From: Modestobacter sp. | Lineage (GTDB): Bacteria; Actinomycetota; Actinomycetes; Mycobacteriales; Geodermatophilaceae | Length of the DNA: 12,840 bases | Assembly (NCBI GenBank): GCA_025965775.1 | Contig: JAOPWG010000355.1 | Span: 1 to 12,840 of the forward strand | Reading direction: 5' to 3' | Shown here: piece after piece, positions 1 to 8,332 of the stretch | Numbering within the stretch: the stretch's first letter is position 1 | Layout: every line of letters starts with the position of its first letter | Position numbers and translations under genes: made by a program | Notes under the pieces: generated by a model | Told to the model about the DNA's origin: nothing | What the model saw: only the letters and a program-made list of their open reading frames with translations | Database searches by the model: none

Positions 1-476
1 TCCTGCGCCGCAACGCCGTGCTGCCCGACGACCGGATCGAGGCGGTGCAGACCGGCTGCTGCCCGCACACCGCGATCCGCGACGACATCACCGCCAACCT
101 CGACGCCGTCGAGCTGCTGGAGTCCCGTCACCCGGGCCTGGAACTGGTGTTCGTCGAGTCCGGCGGGGACAACCTGACCGCGTCGTTCAGCTATGGGCTC
201 ATCGACGTGCAGGTGTTCGTGGTCGACGTCGCCGGCGGGGACAAGGTGCCACGCAAGGGCGGCCCGGGCGTGACCAGCGCCGACCTGCTGGTGGTGAACA
301 AGACCGACCTCGCGCCGCTGGTGGGCGCGGACCTCGGCGTGATGCGCCGCGACTCCGACGCCGTACGCGGTGGCAAGCCGACCGTGCTCATCTCGCTGCG
401 TGAGGACCCCACCGCCGCGCCGGTCGCCGCGTGGGTGCGTGAGCAGGCGCGGCTCAAGGCGCTGCAGCGCGCCTGA
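1..476 (+). CDS. ureG: Urease accessory GTPase UreG (3' part, 5' end outside window)
   Basis: UreG is the GTPase that drives nickel delivery to apo-urease in complex with UreD and UreF in the cytoplasm. The visible reading frame is open from base 3 and gives about 157 C-terminal residues. It shows the UreG-specific metal-binding Cys-Pro-His within QTGCCPHTAIRDD, the ESGGDNL switch segment and the NKTDLAP guanine-specificity motif. The P-loop would lie upstream of base 1. The TGA at 474-476 is followed 7 nt later by ureD, so the genes are very probably co-transcribed, and the remaining urease genes are expected to the left. Identification is firm; only completeness is unknown. Confidence 0.96.
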   Translation, partial: LRRNAVLPDDRIEAVQTGCCPHTAIRDDITANLDAVELLESRHPGLELVFVESGGDNLTASFSYGLIDVQVFVVDVAGGDKVPRKGGPGVTSADLLVVNKTDLAPLVGADLGVMRRDSDAVRGGKPTVLISLREDPTAAPVAAWVREQARLKALQRA

Positions 477-483
477 TGACCGC

Positions 484-1212
484 GTGAGGACGCTGGTCGA
501 GGTGGTGGCCCGGTGTGGACCGCGGGGCCGCACCCTGTTGCCGGTCGTGCGGGCCAGCGGCCAGCTGGCGGTGCGCCGCACCGGGCCGCAGACGGTGCAC
601 CTGGTGGCCACCGCCTTCGGTCCGCTGGGCGGTGACGACGCGGAGATCCGGCTGGTGGTCGGGGAGGGGGCGCGGTTGAGCGTGCGGTCGGTGGCGGCGG
701 CCGTGGTGCTGCCGGCGCGCGGGGAGTCCCCGCCGTCCCGCCTGGTGGTGCACGCCGAGGTGGCCGGGGTGCTGGACCTCCAGCCCGAGCCCACGGTGGT
801 CACCGCCCGCGCCGTCCACCGGGCCGAGCTGCGTGCCCGGCTCACCGGTGTCGGCGAACTGGTCGCCACCGAGCAGGTGCTGCTGGGCCGCGCGGGCGAG
901 GCGCCCGGTCAGTGGACCGGGACCACCCGGATCGAACGCGACGGCTGTCCGCTGCTGCACACCACCGTCGGCCTGGGGCCGGGTGCACCCGCCTGGCTGC
1001 CGCCGGTCGCGCCGCGGGCGTACGCCTCCACCGTCCAGCTCGCCGCGGCGAACCCTCGACCCGAGGTCGAGGTCATCACCGGGAACGACGCGGTCCGGCT
1101 GCCGCTGCCCGGCGGGTGGGTGGGCACGGCCTGGGGCCGCGAGCTGGACGACACCATCGCCCGCCTCACCGCGCTGGACGGTGGGGTGGCAGCCCTGGAA
1201 GCGGCCTGGTGA
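484..1212 (+). CDS. ureD: Urease accessory protein UreD (UreH)
   Basis: UreD is the scaffold that binds apo-urease and recruits UreF and UreG for nickel insertion. The GTG at 484 is chosen because it lies 7 nt after the ureG stop; the closer ATG at 476 runs into a stop after three codons. The product is 242 aa, at the short end of the family and similar to other actinobacterial forms. Family features are the GPLGGD segment at residues 46-51, the following beta-rich stretch ending in AAAVVLPA (71-78), and a C-terminal WGRELDDTIARL helix. The stop overlaps the allB start (GTGA at 1209-1212), implying translational coupling. Confidence 0.9.
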   Translation: MRTLVEVVARCGPRGRTLLPVVRASGQLAVRRTGPQTVHLVATAFGPLGGDDAEIRLVVGEGARLSVRSVAAAVVLPARGESPPSRLVVHAEVAGVLDLQPEPTVVTARAVHRAELRARLTGVGELVATEQVLLGRAGEAPGQWTGTTRIERDGCPLLHTTVGLGPGAPAWLPPVAPRAYASTVQLAAANPRPEVEVITGNDAVRLPLPGGWVGTAWGRELDDTIARLTALDGGVAALEAAW

Positions 1213-2534
1213 GCGGGGCGTTCGTCGTCCGTGCCCGGCGGGTGGTGCTCCCCGGAGGGGAGCAGCCGGCTGCTGTGCACGTCGCCGACGGGGTGGTCAC
1301 CGCCGTCACCGGGTTCGACGACGCCGGGGACGCGCCGGTCACGCTGGCCGCGGACGAGGCCCTGATCCCCGGACTGGTGGACAGCCACGTGCACGTCAAC
1401 GAGCCCGGGCGCACCGAGTGGGAGGGCTTTGCCTCTGCCACGCGCGCGGCTGCCGCCGGCGGGATCACCACGATCGTCGACATGCCGCTGAACTCGATCC
1501 CGCCGACGGTCTCGGTGGCGGCGTTGCACGTGAAACGCGAGGCAGCGGCGGGGCAGGTGCGCGTCGACGTGGCGTTCTGGGGCGGCGCCGTCCCCGGCAA
1601 CGCCGACCAGCTCCAGCCGCTGCTCGCGGCAGGTGCCGTCGGGGCGAAGTGCTTCCTGCTCGACTCCGGCGTCCCGGAGTTCCCGCCACTGGACGACGCC
1701 GGCCTCCGGGAGGCGCTGACCGCGCTGGCCGCGGTGGACGGTCTGCTCATCGCCCACTGCGAGGACGGCGGCGTCATCACCCGAGCCCCGGACCCGGTCG
1801 GGGGTAGTTACCCGGCCTTCCTGGCCTCGCGACCGGGGGCCGCGGAGGAGACGGCGATCGGCCGGTTGATCGCCGCCGCCCGGGACACCGGCGCGCGGGT
1901 GCACGTCGTCCACCTGGCCGACGGCGACGCGTTGCCGATGCTGCGCGCCGCCCGCGCCGAGGGCGTGCCGATCACCGTGGAGACCTGCCCGCACTACCTG
2001 ACCTTCAGCGCCGAGGAGGTGCCCGACGGCGACACCTCGTTCAAGTGCTGCCCGCCGATCCGGGAGGCCGCGCACCGGGAGGCGCTGTGGGCGGCGCTCG
2101 CCGCCGGCGACATCGACCTGGTGGTCAGCGACCATTCCCCGTGCACGCCCGAGCTCAAGCGTCTGGACGTCGGCGACTTCGGACTGGCCTGGGGCGGCAT
2201 CGCCGGTCTGCAGGTGGCGCTGCCTGCGGTGTGGACCGGTGCCCGGGCGCGTGGGCTCGGACTGGGCGACGTCGTCCGCTGGATGTCGGCGGGGCCGGCG
2301 CAGCTGGCCGGGTTGCCGGGCAAGGGCGGCATCGTGGTGGGCCGGGACGCCGACCTGGTCGTCTTCGCCCCGGACGAGTGCCGGCGGGTGGGACACCTGC
2401 ACCACCGCAACCCGGTCACGCCGTATGCGGGCCGCGAGCTGACCGGGGTCGTGCGGCGTACCTGGCTGCGCGGGCAGCTGATCGGCCCGGAGGATGCGCC
2501 GATCGGCCGTCTGCTCGACCGGGCGCGCGGCTGA
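1209..2534 (+). CDS. allB: Allantoinase (cyclic amidohydrolase)
   Basis: This enzyme hydrolyses the hydantoin ring of allantoin to allantoate in the cytoplasm. The 441-aa product starts at GTG 1209, overlapping the ureD stop, and matches the usual length of about 450 aa. It has a complete binuclear metal site of the dihydroorotase/hydantoinase superfamily: His60 and His62 (SHVHVNEPGR), the lysine to be carboxylated Lys147 (GAKCFLL), His183 (AHCEDG), His235 (VHVVHLAD) and Asp308 (SDHSPC). The motifs GRTEWEGF, ETCPHYLTF and FKCCPPIRE are characteristic of allantoinases rather than dihydropyrimidinases. Its position before allantoicase supports the assignment, and the product feeds directly into the next gene. 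No frameshift or missing ligand is seen. Confidence 0.96.
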   Translation: MSGAFVVRARRVVLPGGEQPAAVHVADGVVTAVTGFDDAGDAPVTLAADEALIPGLVDSHVHVNEPGRTEWEGFASATRAAAAGGITTIVDMPLNSIPPTVSVAALHVKREAAAGQVRVDVAFWGGAVPGNADQLQPLLAAGAVGAKCFLLDSGVPEFPPLDDAGLREALTALAAVDGLLIAHCEDGGVITRAPDPVGGSYPAFLASRPGAAEETAIGRLIAAARDTGARVHVVHLADGDALPMLRAARAEGVPITVETCPHYLTFSAEEVPDGDTSFKCCPPIREAAHREALWAALAAGDIDLVVSDHSPCTPELKRLDVGDFGLAWGGIAGLQVALPAVWTGARARGLGLGDVVRWMSAGPAQLAGLPGKGGIVVGRDADLVVFAPDECRRVGHLHHRNPVTPYAGRELTGVVRRTWLRGQLIGPEDAPIGRLLDRARG

Positions 2535-2653
2535 CCTGCTGCGCTTCCCCCTCGGCGGCCCGGTCGAGGACCTCCGGCTCGCGGTCCACCCCACCGGCCG
2601 GGTCGGGCCGTGCCACAGTGACCCGCGAACTGCCCGATCCGAGCTGGGGACCG

Positions 2654-3706
2654 ATGACCGACCCGCTGCAGCTGCCCGACCTGGCCAGTCGTTCCCTCGG
2701 GGGCGCCGTCGTGGCGGCCAACGACGAGTTCTTCGCGGCCCGCGAGAACCTGGTGCTGCCGCATCCCGCCGTCGTGCGCACCGAGTTCGGGCACAAGGGC
2801 AAGGAGTACGACGGCTGGGAGACCCGCCGACGGCGCACCCCCGGGCACGACTGGGCGATCGTCCGGCTCGGTGCGGGAGGGATCGTGGCCGGCGTCGTCG
2901 TCGACACGGCCTTCTTCACCGGTAACTACCCGCCGCAGGCATCCCTGGACGGCGCCGCGGTCGAGGGCCACCCGTCGGTCGCCGAGCTCGAGCGGGCGGA
3001 CTGGCAGCCGCTGCTGCCGCTGTCGGACCTGGCCGGGGACACCGCCAACGTCTTCGCCGTCGACTCCGACCGGCGGGTCACCCACGTCCGGTTGGGCATC
3101 CACCCGGACGGCGGGGTGGCCCGGCTGCGGGTGCACGGCACCGTCGTCCCCGATCCGCGGCTGGTCGACGCCGGTCCTTTCGACCTCGCGGCCCTGGAGA
3201 ACGGCGGCCGGGTCACCGGAGTGAGCAACGCGTTCTACGGCAGCCCGCACCAGCTGATCGGCCGCGGCCTGGCCCGCTCGATGGGCGAGGGGTGGGAGAA
3301 CGCCCGCCGGCGCGGGGAGGGCAACGACTGGGTCGACGTCTCGCTGGCCTGCGAGGGTGTGGTGACCTTGGCCGAGCTGGACACCTCCTGGTTCCTGGGC
3401 AACGCCCCGGGCGCCGCGGCGCTGACCGGCCGGACCGCCGACGGTGCGGAGGTCGAGTTGCTCCCGCGCACCCGGCTGCAGCCCGACACCCGGCACCGGT
3501 TCGTGCTCCCCGACGTCCCGGGCGTTGCCAGCGTGCGGCTGGACGTCTTCCCGGACGGCGGGATGGCCCGGCTGCGACTGTGGGGACGGCCCACCGCGGC
3601 CGGTCGTGCGGAGCTGGGACGGCGCTGGTTCGACGCGCTGCCCGACAGCCAGGCGGTGGAGGTGTTCCCGGACACGGTCCCGGGCACCCCGTGTGTTTCC
3701 GACTGA
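2654..3706 (+). CDS. alc: Allantoicase (allantoate amidinohydrolase)
   Basis: Allantoicase splits allantoate into (S)-ureidoglycolate and urea, so its product feeds the urease encoded upstream. The product is 350 aa from ATG 2654, which follows a GGGGA-type ribosome site and gives the family-typical N-terminus (LPDLASRSLGG). The family's internal duplication is clear. Repeat 1 has YDGWETRRRR (52-61), HDWAIVRL (65-72) and DTAFFTGNYPP (84-94). Repeat 2 has GEGWENARRR (211-220), NDWVDVSL (224-231) and LDTSWFLGNAP (242-252). Each half ends in an RL..PDGG.ARLR strand pair (143-162 and about 294-310). A 119-bp gap separates it from allB; I see no gene, clear promoter or strong hairpin in that gap. 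No ureidoglycolate lyase gene is visible nearby. Confidence 0.96.
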   Translation: MTDPLQLPDLASRSLGGAVVAANDEFFAARENLVLPHPAVVRTEFGHKGKEYDGWETRRRRTPGHDWAIVRLGAGGIVAGVVVDTAFFTGNYPPQASLDGAAVEGHPSVAELERADWQPLLPLSDLAGDTANVFAVDSDRRVTHVRLGIHPDGGVARLRVHGTVVPDPRLVDAGPFDLAALENGGRVTGVSNAFYGSPHQLIGRGLARSMGEGWENARRRGEGNDWVDVSLACEGVVTLAELDTSWFLGNAPGAAALTGRTADGAEVELLPRTRLQPDTRHRFVLPDVPGVASVRLDVFPDGGMARLRLWGRPTAAGRAELGRRWFDALPDSQAVEVFPDTVPGTPCVSD

Positions 3707-3730
3707 ACAGTCGCAGCTCCCTGCCGATGG
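3704..3730 (+). promoter_or_regulatory. Possible sigma-28 (FliA/WhiG-type) promoter for the chemoreceptor gene
   Basis: The -35-like TGAA at 3704-3707 is followed by exactly 15 nt and then GCCGATGG at 3723-3730. The known flagellar/chemotaxis sigma-28 consensus is TAAA-N15-GCCGATAA, so 3 of 4 and 6 of 8 positions match. The -35 element overlaps the TGA stop codon of alc, and the element lies 37 nt before the chemoreceptor start. Motility genes are the normal targets of this sigma factor, which raises the prior. It is a motif match only. Confidence 0.4.
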
Positions 3731-3908
3731 ATGCGGCAGTCGCTCGACTGCAGAACCGGAGTTCCCAGTGGCCCTGGCCCCTTCGTTCCTGCGCCGCAGT
3801 GTCCGGGCCCGACTCCTCGCCGCCTTCCTGTGCGTGGCGGCCGTCATGGTGGGCCTGGGCCTGGTCAACGTCGGCCAGATGAACTCCGTGCACGGTCAGG
3901 TCGAGCGG

Positions 3909-3919
3909 TCCGGCCCGGG
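3909..3919 (+). other. Frameshift 1 in the chemoreceptor (+1 nt)
   Basis: The N-terminal frame reads up to TCC at 3909-3911, after which GGCCCGGGAC continues in the wrong frame. Dropping one G (3912 or 3913) gives GCC CGG GAC GTC GTG, joining to the ARDVVPLADLQQL frame that runs on through the sensor domain. The change sits beside a short GC run, a common place for base-calling errors. Confidence 0.85.
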
Positions 3920-4941
3920 ACGTCGTGCCCCTGGCCGACCTGCAGCAGCTGACCGGTGACTTCCAGGCCTACACCGTGCACGGGCTGGTCGTCGGGCTCG
4001 GCGCGGTCACCGGTCAGCTCGAGGCCGTCCAGCAGCAGTTGCAGCTGAAGGCGGCGTCGAAGGAGGCCACCGCGGCCGACCTGAAGGCGCTCGCCGCGCA
4101 CATCCCGGCGGACCTGGCCGGGCGCGTGGCGACCATCAGCGCGGACTGGGACGACATGGTCACCGAGGACGCCGCCTATCAGGCCGCCGCCGCCGCGAAC
4201 AGCCCCGACGCCAGGGCCGCCAGTCAGGCCGCGACCGCTGCGTACCTCAAGCTCGAGCAGGACGTGAACGGGCTGACGGACGCCCTGCTCGCCGACGAGG
4301 CCGCCAGTCGGGAGGCGATCGGTGCGAGGTTCGCCGCCGCCCGGACCATCACCCTCGCGCTGCTGGCCGTGGGTGTGCTGCTCGCCGTGGGCCTGGGCAT
4401 CCTCCTCGCCCGGGACATCCGCAACCGCATCGTGCCGGTCCGGGCCGCCGCAGAAGCGCTGGCCAGCGGCGACCTGACGGACATCCAGGACAGCACGTCC
4501 GAGGACGAGCTCGGTCAGCTGAGCGCCGCCCTGTCCCAGGGCATGGGGTGGATCCGCGAGATGGTCGCGGGGGTCGTCGGCAGCGCCGGTGCGATGACCA
4601 CGCTGGTCGGTGACCTGACCCGGGCCACGGTGGGTGTGGTGGACGCGTCCCGCAGCGGCCTCGAGCACGCGCAGACGGTGTCCGGGACCGCCACGGCCGT
4701 TTCCGGGAACGTCGCCCAGCTGGCCACCGGCGCCGAGGAGATGACCGCGTCCATCCGGGACATCTCCCGCTCGGCCCGGCAGGCCGCCGGCGTCGCCGAC
4801 GACGCGGTCCGCATCGTGGCGAGCACCAACACCACGCTCACCCAGCTGGGCAACTCGTCGGCGGAGATCGGCAACGTCATCAAGGTGATCACCGGCATCG
4901 CCGAGCAGACCGACCTGCTCGCCCTCAACGCGACGATCGAG

Positions 4942-4954
4942 GCGGCGCGCCGGC
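4942..4954 (+). other. Frameshift 2 in the chemoreceptor (-2 nt) at the signalling tip
   Basis: The invariant chemoreceptor tip requires IEAARAGEAGKGF. The DNA reads GCG GCG CGC followed by CGGCGAG, whereas GCG GCG CGC GCC GGC GAG is expected. One GC dinucleotide is missing from an alternating GCGCGC tract. After this point the correct frame resumes at 4952 and runs to the stop at 5357-5359. Confidence 0.88.
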
Positions 4955-5375
4955 GAGGCGGGCAAGGGCTTCGCCGTGGTGGCCACCGAGGTGAAGGAGC
5001 TGGCCCAGGAGACCGCCAAGGCGACCGAGGACGTGTCCCTCCGGATCCTGGCCATCCAGGCCGACTCCGCCCAGGCGGTCCAGGCGATCGCCCAGATCGG
5101 GCAGACGGTGGACCAGATCAACGAGCTGCAGGCCACCATCGCCGCGGTGGTCGAGCAGCAGACCGCGGCGGCCGCGGAGGTCGACCGGAACATCGGCGTG
5201 GCCGTCCAGGGAAGCCGCGGCATCGCCCGCGGCGCCGAGGCCGTCGCGGCGTCCAGCCAGACCGGTGCCGCGCGGATCGAGGAGTCCCGGACGATCGCGG
5301 AGTCACTCGCCCGCCGTGCCGAGGAGCTCGAGGGGCAGGTCGCCCAGTTCACGATCTGACCAGCGGTACGGCCGC

Positions 5376-5391
5376 GCCGCGGTTCGGCGGC
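5376..5391. terminator. Weak hairpin between convergent genes
   Basis: GCCGC (5376-5380) pairs with GCGGC (5387-5391) around a GGTTCG loop, in the 37-bp gap between the converging chemoreceptor and pucD genes. The location suits a shared bidirectional terminator, but the stem is only 5 bp and has no T-run, so this is tentative. Confidence 0.3.
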
Positions 5392-5396
5392 TGATC

Positions 5397-7748
5397 TCAG
5401 CGGCCGCCGGGAGCGCCTTCCTCCGCCATGGTGCCGGGTGCGTCGCGCGCCTCCTCGTCGACCACGATGTTCACCGCGCGGGACGGGGCGGCCGGCCGGG
5501 GCGTCGTCCAGGTGACCGTCGGTGCCGCGCCGAGCCCGAGAGCGACGTGCTCGGGCTTGATCGGCACTGCCGGCAGGGGTAGCCCCGTCGCGTCGCGGAC
5601 GGCGGCCGCGACGGCCGGGACCGCGGTGCACAGCGGGGGCTCGCCGGCGCCCTTCCAGCCGTGCGGCATCCCCGGCTCGGGATCGGTCACGTAGGTGCTG
5701 ACCACCTCAGGTGCATCGACGATGGTGGGAATCAGGTAGTCCTGGAAGTCGGGGTTGGTGATCAGCCCATCGGCGACCACCACCTCCTCCATCAGCGCCA
5801 GCCCCATGCCCTGCACGATGCCGCCCTCGATCTGGCCGAGCAGCTGGGTCGGGTTGATGACCGTGCCGACGTCCTGGCACGAGGCCACCTGCACCACGCT
5901 GACCAGGCCCAACTCGACGTCGACGTCCACGACCGCCCGCTGAGCGGAGAAACTGAAGGCGACGTACATGCCGCCCTCGGCCGAGCCGAGCGGGTACGTC
6001 GCCGGGTGCTGGAAGTGCTCGGTGGCCCGCAGTGTCTGCCCCGGTGCGGCCGCGGCGACCGGGGTGACCGGCCGGCCGGCCGCGCACACCGTGCCGTCGA
6101 CGACGGTCAGCCCGGCGGCGTCCAGTCCGTGCCGCCGGGCGACCTGGGCCAGCAGCCGGACCCGGACAGCGGCGCACGCCCGGTGCACCGCCGTCCCCGA
6201 CGCCATCGTCTGCCGCGACGCCGAGGTCGATCCCGCCGAGGCGATGAGCGTGTCCGGCTGGGTCACCTCGACGGTGGTCGCCCCGAGCACCGTGCGGGCG
6301 ACCTGCTCGGCGACGGTCACGAAGCCCTGGCCGACCTCGGCACACGCGGTGTGCACGGTGGCGTGCCCGTCGCAGAGGCTGACCTCCGCCGTCGACTCGT
6401 CCACGTGCCCCTCGCTGAAGGCCAGGTTCTTGATGGTCACCGCGTAGCCGATGCCCCGGCGCACCGACCCCGGCTCGGCGGCCCGGCCCACCCCACCGGG
6501 CGCCCTGCGTGCCGGGCCGGCCGGCAGCGGGATGGCCCGCAGGCCCTCGATCACCTCGCGCACCGGGGTGGGGGCGTCGAAGCGCTGGCCGAAGGTGGCG
6601 ACGTCGCCACGCTGCAGCGCGTTGCGCAGCCGGATCTCCAGCGGGTCCATGCCGAGCGCCCCGGCCAGCGCGTCCAGCTGCGCCTCGTGCGCGAACGCCG
6701 CCTGCGGCACCCCGAAGCCGCGCATCGCCCCGCAGGAGGGGTTGTTGGTGCGCACCGACCAGCCCTCGAACCGCCCGTTGTCCACCCGGTACGGGCCCTG
6801 CAGCAGCGTGACGGTGTTGGTGATGACCACCGGGCTGGTCGAGGCGTAGGCGCCGCCGTCGAGCAGCACCCGGCCCTCGACGCAGACGATCCGGCCGTCG
6901 GCGTCGGCGGAGTGCCGCAGCCAGATGGTGCCCGGGTGCCGCTGCCGGTGGGCGAGGAAGGACTCCTCCCGGGTGTACTCGAACTTCACCGGGCGGCCGG
7001 TGGCCAGCGCCAGCAGGCAGGCGTGGGTCTGCAGGGTGACGTCCTCGCGGCCGCCGAAGGCCCCGCCGACGCCGGCCAACCGCAGGTGCACCTTCTCCGG
7101 CGGGAGCCCGGTGGCCCAGCCGATCTGTGTCTGGTCGGAGTGCAGCCACTGGGTGGCGACGTCCAGGGCGACCCCGCCGTCCGGCGTGGGCCAGGCGAGC
7201 CCGGCCTCGGGGGCGAGGAACGCGGGGTCCTGCATGCCGATCCGGTAGGTGTTCTCCACCGTGACCACGCCACGCGCGTCCGGGTCGCCGCAGCTGTAGG
7301 ACACGTGCCGGTAGACGTTGCCGTCCGGGTGCAGCGGCGGGGCGGTCAGCGACTGCTGCGGGTCGGTGAGCGGCGGCAGTGGCTCGTACTCGACCGCGAC
7401 GGCCCGGGCCGCGCGGCGGGCGGTGGCCGCGTCCACCGCAGCGACGACGGCGACCGGCTCCCCGGCGTACCGGACGACGCCGTCGGCCAGCGCCGGCTCG
7501 TCGCGCAGGGTCAGCCCGAAGTACAGGTCGCCGGGGACGTCGGCGCTGGTGAGGACGGCGTGCACCCCGCTGATCGCCCGCGCGGCGGCGGTGTCGATGC
7601 CGGTGATCCGGGCATGCGGGTGGGGCGAGCGCACGGTGGAGCCGACCAGCATCCCCTCCGCGGCCAGGTCACCGGCGTAGGAGAACTCGCCGCGGACCTT
7701 CGCCGGCCCGTCCGGCCGCCGCACCGATGTCCCGACACCGCCGGTCAC
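5397..7748 (-). CDS. pucD: Xanthine dehydrogenase, molybdenum-binding subunit (PucD type)
   Basis: This is the catalytic subunit that oxidises hypoxanthine and xanthine to urate at a molybdopterin cofactor. The 783-aa product starts at GTG 7748, which overlaps the pucE stop (GTGA) and gives the typical start GTSVRRPDGPAKVRGEF. The a/b hammerhead domain is N-terminal. Cofactor-binding loops are seen at AFGGRED (230-236), MRGFG (342-346), EVGQG (471-475) and SASRQT (508-513). The catalytic glutamate is Glu703 in GWKGAGEPP. Naming follows Bacillus PucD; in E. coli the equivalent subunit is called XdhA. About 35 residues after KPEHVALGLG form a Pro/Ala/Glu-rich tail of unclear role. It is convergent with the chemoreceptor gene. 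Confidence 0.93.
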   Translation of the reverse strand: MTGGVGTSVRRPDGPAKVRGEFSYAGDLAAEGMLVGSTVRSPHPHARITGIDTAAARAISGVHAVLTSADVPGDLYFGLTLRDEPALADGVVRYAGEPVAVVAAVDAATARRAARAVAVEYEPLPPLTDPQQSLTAPPLHPDGNVYRHVSYSCGDPDARGVVTVENTYRIGMQDPAFLAPEAGLAWPTPDGGVALDVATQWLHSDQTQIGWATGLPPEKVHLRLAGVGGAFGGREDVTLQTHACLLALATGRPVKFEYTREESFLAHRQRHPGTIWLRHSADADGRIVCVEGRVLLDGGAYASTSPVVITNTVTLLQGPYRVDNGRFEGWSVRTNNPSCGAMRGFGVPQAAFAHEAQLDALAGALGMDPLEIRLRNALQRGDVATFGQRFDAPTPVREVIEGLRAIPLPAGPARRAPGGVGRAAEPGSVRRGIGYAVTIKNLAFSEGHVDESTAEVSLCDGHATVHTACAEVGQGFVTVAEQVARTVLGATTVEVTQPDTLIASAGSTSASRQTMASGTAVHRACAAVRVRLLAQVARRHGLDAAGLTVVDGTVCAAGRPVTPVAAAAPGQTLRATEHFQHPATYPLGSAEGGMYVAFSFSAQRAVVDVDVELGLVSVVQVASCQDVGTVINPTQLLGQIEGGIVQGMGLALMEEVVVADGLITNPDFQDYLIPTIVDAPEVVSTYVTDPEPGMPHGWKGAGEPPLCTAVPAVAAAVRDATGLPLPAVPIKPEHVALGLGAAPTVTWTTPRPAAPSRAVNIVVDEEARDAPGTMAEEGAPGGR

Positions 7749-8332
7749 TCGGCCGCCTCCGGCCCCGTCCGGAGGCTCGCCGTGAGCTTGCGAGTGGTGA
7801 GAGGGACGGGGTCCTTCCGCTCGCGGCGGGTACGGGCGGCGGACTCCACCGCGGCGACGATCCGGCCGTAGCCGGTGCAGCGGCAGAGGTTGCCGTACAG
7901 CGCCTCCTCGATCTCGGTGCGCGACGGGCACTCGTGGCGCTCGAGGAGTTCGGTGGCGGCGGTGACGAAGCCGGCCGTGCAGATCCCGCACTGCACGGCG
8001 CCCTCGGCGAGGAAGGCCTCCTGGACGTCGGACAGCTCCCCGTCCGGGCCACCGAGCGAGGCGATCGTCTCGACCGTGGCTCCCACGGCGGTCGCGGCCG
8101 GGACCAGGCAGGCGCAGAGCACGTGCGGCTCGTCGGGGCCCACGCCCACCCGGACGGCGCAGGCGCCGCAGCGGCCGTGCCCGCAGCCGGTCTTCGGGCC
8201 GAGCACCCCCAGCCGGTCGCGCAGCACGGTGAGCAGCGACTCCGACCAGCGGGCGGTCACCTCGCGCGGGACCCCGTCGACTGTCAGCGGGAATGTGACG
8301 AACTCGTCCGCCACCAGCGGGTCGACGCTCAT
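7745..8332 (-). CDS. pucE: Xanthine dehydrogenase, [2Fe-2S] subunit (PucE type)
   Basis: This small subunit passes electrons from the molybdenum centre to FAD through two [2Fe-2S] clusters. The product is 195 aa from ATG 8332. The N-terminal plant-ferredoxin-like cluster is ligated by Cys50, Cys55, Cys58 (CGHGRCGAC) and Cys75. The C-terminal four-helix cluster uses Cys115 and Cys118 (QCGIC) and Cys150 and Cys152 (CRC). An extra Cys73 lies beside the fourth ligand. The start overlaps the pucC stop by ATGA and its own stop overlaps the pucD start, so the three subunits appear translationally coupled in the order C-E-D. The tail after about residue 168 is basic and longer than in minimal homologues. 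Confidence 0.95.
   Translation of the reverse strand: MSVDPLVADEFVTFPLTVDGVPREVTARWSESLLTVLRDRLGVLGPKTGCGHGRCGACAVRVGVGPDEPHVLCACLVPAATAVGATVETIASLGGPDGELSDVQEAFLAEGAVQCGICTAGFVTAATELLERHECPSRTEIEEALYGNLCRCTGYGRIVAAVESAARTRRERKDPVPLTTRKLTASLRTGPEAAE

Larger units (their letters stand above)
3768..5359 (+). pseudogene. Methyl-accepting chemotaxis protein, reading frame broken by two frameshifts
   Basis: This is a chemoreceptor that would span the inner membrane and control CheA. The GTG at 3768 is preceded by GGAG (3758-3761) at 6 nt. Correcting an extra G at 3912/3913 and a missing GC at about 4950 restores one 530-aa protein with no internal stop. It has a short cytoplasmic N-terminus, TM1 at residues 16-38, a helical sensor of about 155 aa (4HB-like), TM2 (bases about 4345-4410), HAMP (about 4408-4555) and the MCP signalling domain with hairpin tip TDLLALNATIEAAR...GKGFAVVATEVKELAQE. 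Uncorrected, translation from 3768 stops at 3959 after TM1. No C-terminal CheR-binding pentapeptide is visible. It may be a young pseudogene or an intact gene with two sequencing errors; the otherwise perfect conservation favours error or very recent decay. Confidence 0.9.

Noticed and set aside
2535..2653. In the allB-alc gap, one frame reads a segment vaguely like the allantoicase RL-x-V-x-P-x-G strand motif, suggesting a decayed repeat.
   Set aside because: Only about six scattered identities in very GC-rich DNA, with no nucleotide similarity to the alc repeats; probably chance.
4942..4954. Programmed ribosomal frameshifting in the chemoreceptor.
   Set aside because: No slippery heptamer or stimulatory element, there are two separate shifts, and programmed frameshifting is not known in chemoreceptors. 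Indel error or mutation is simpler.
5661..7871. A 736-codon open frame on the + strand opposite pucD, and similar long frames at 909-2594 and 1994-3868 on the - strand.
   Set aside because: They are shadows of high third-position G/C. Their products are low-complexity Arg/Pro/Gly/His-rich strings with no domain, while the opposite strand encodes clear families.
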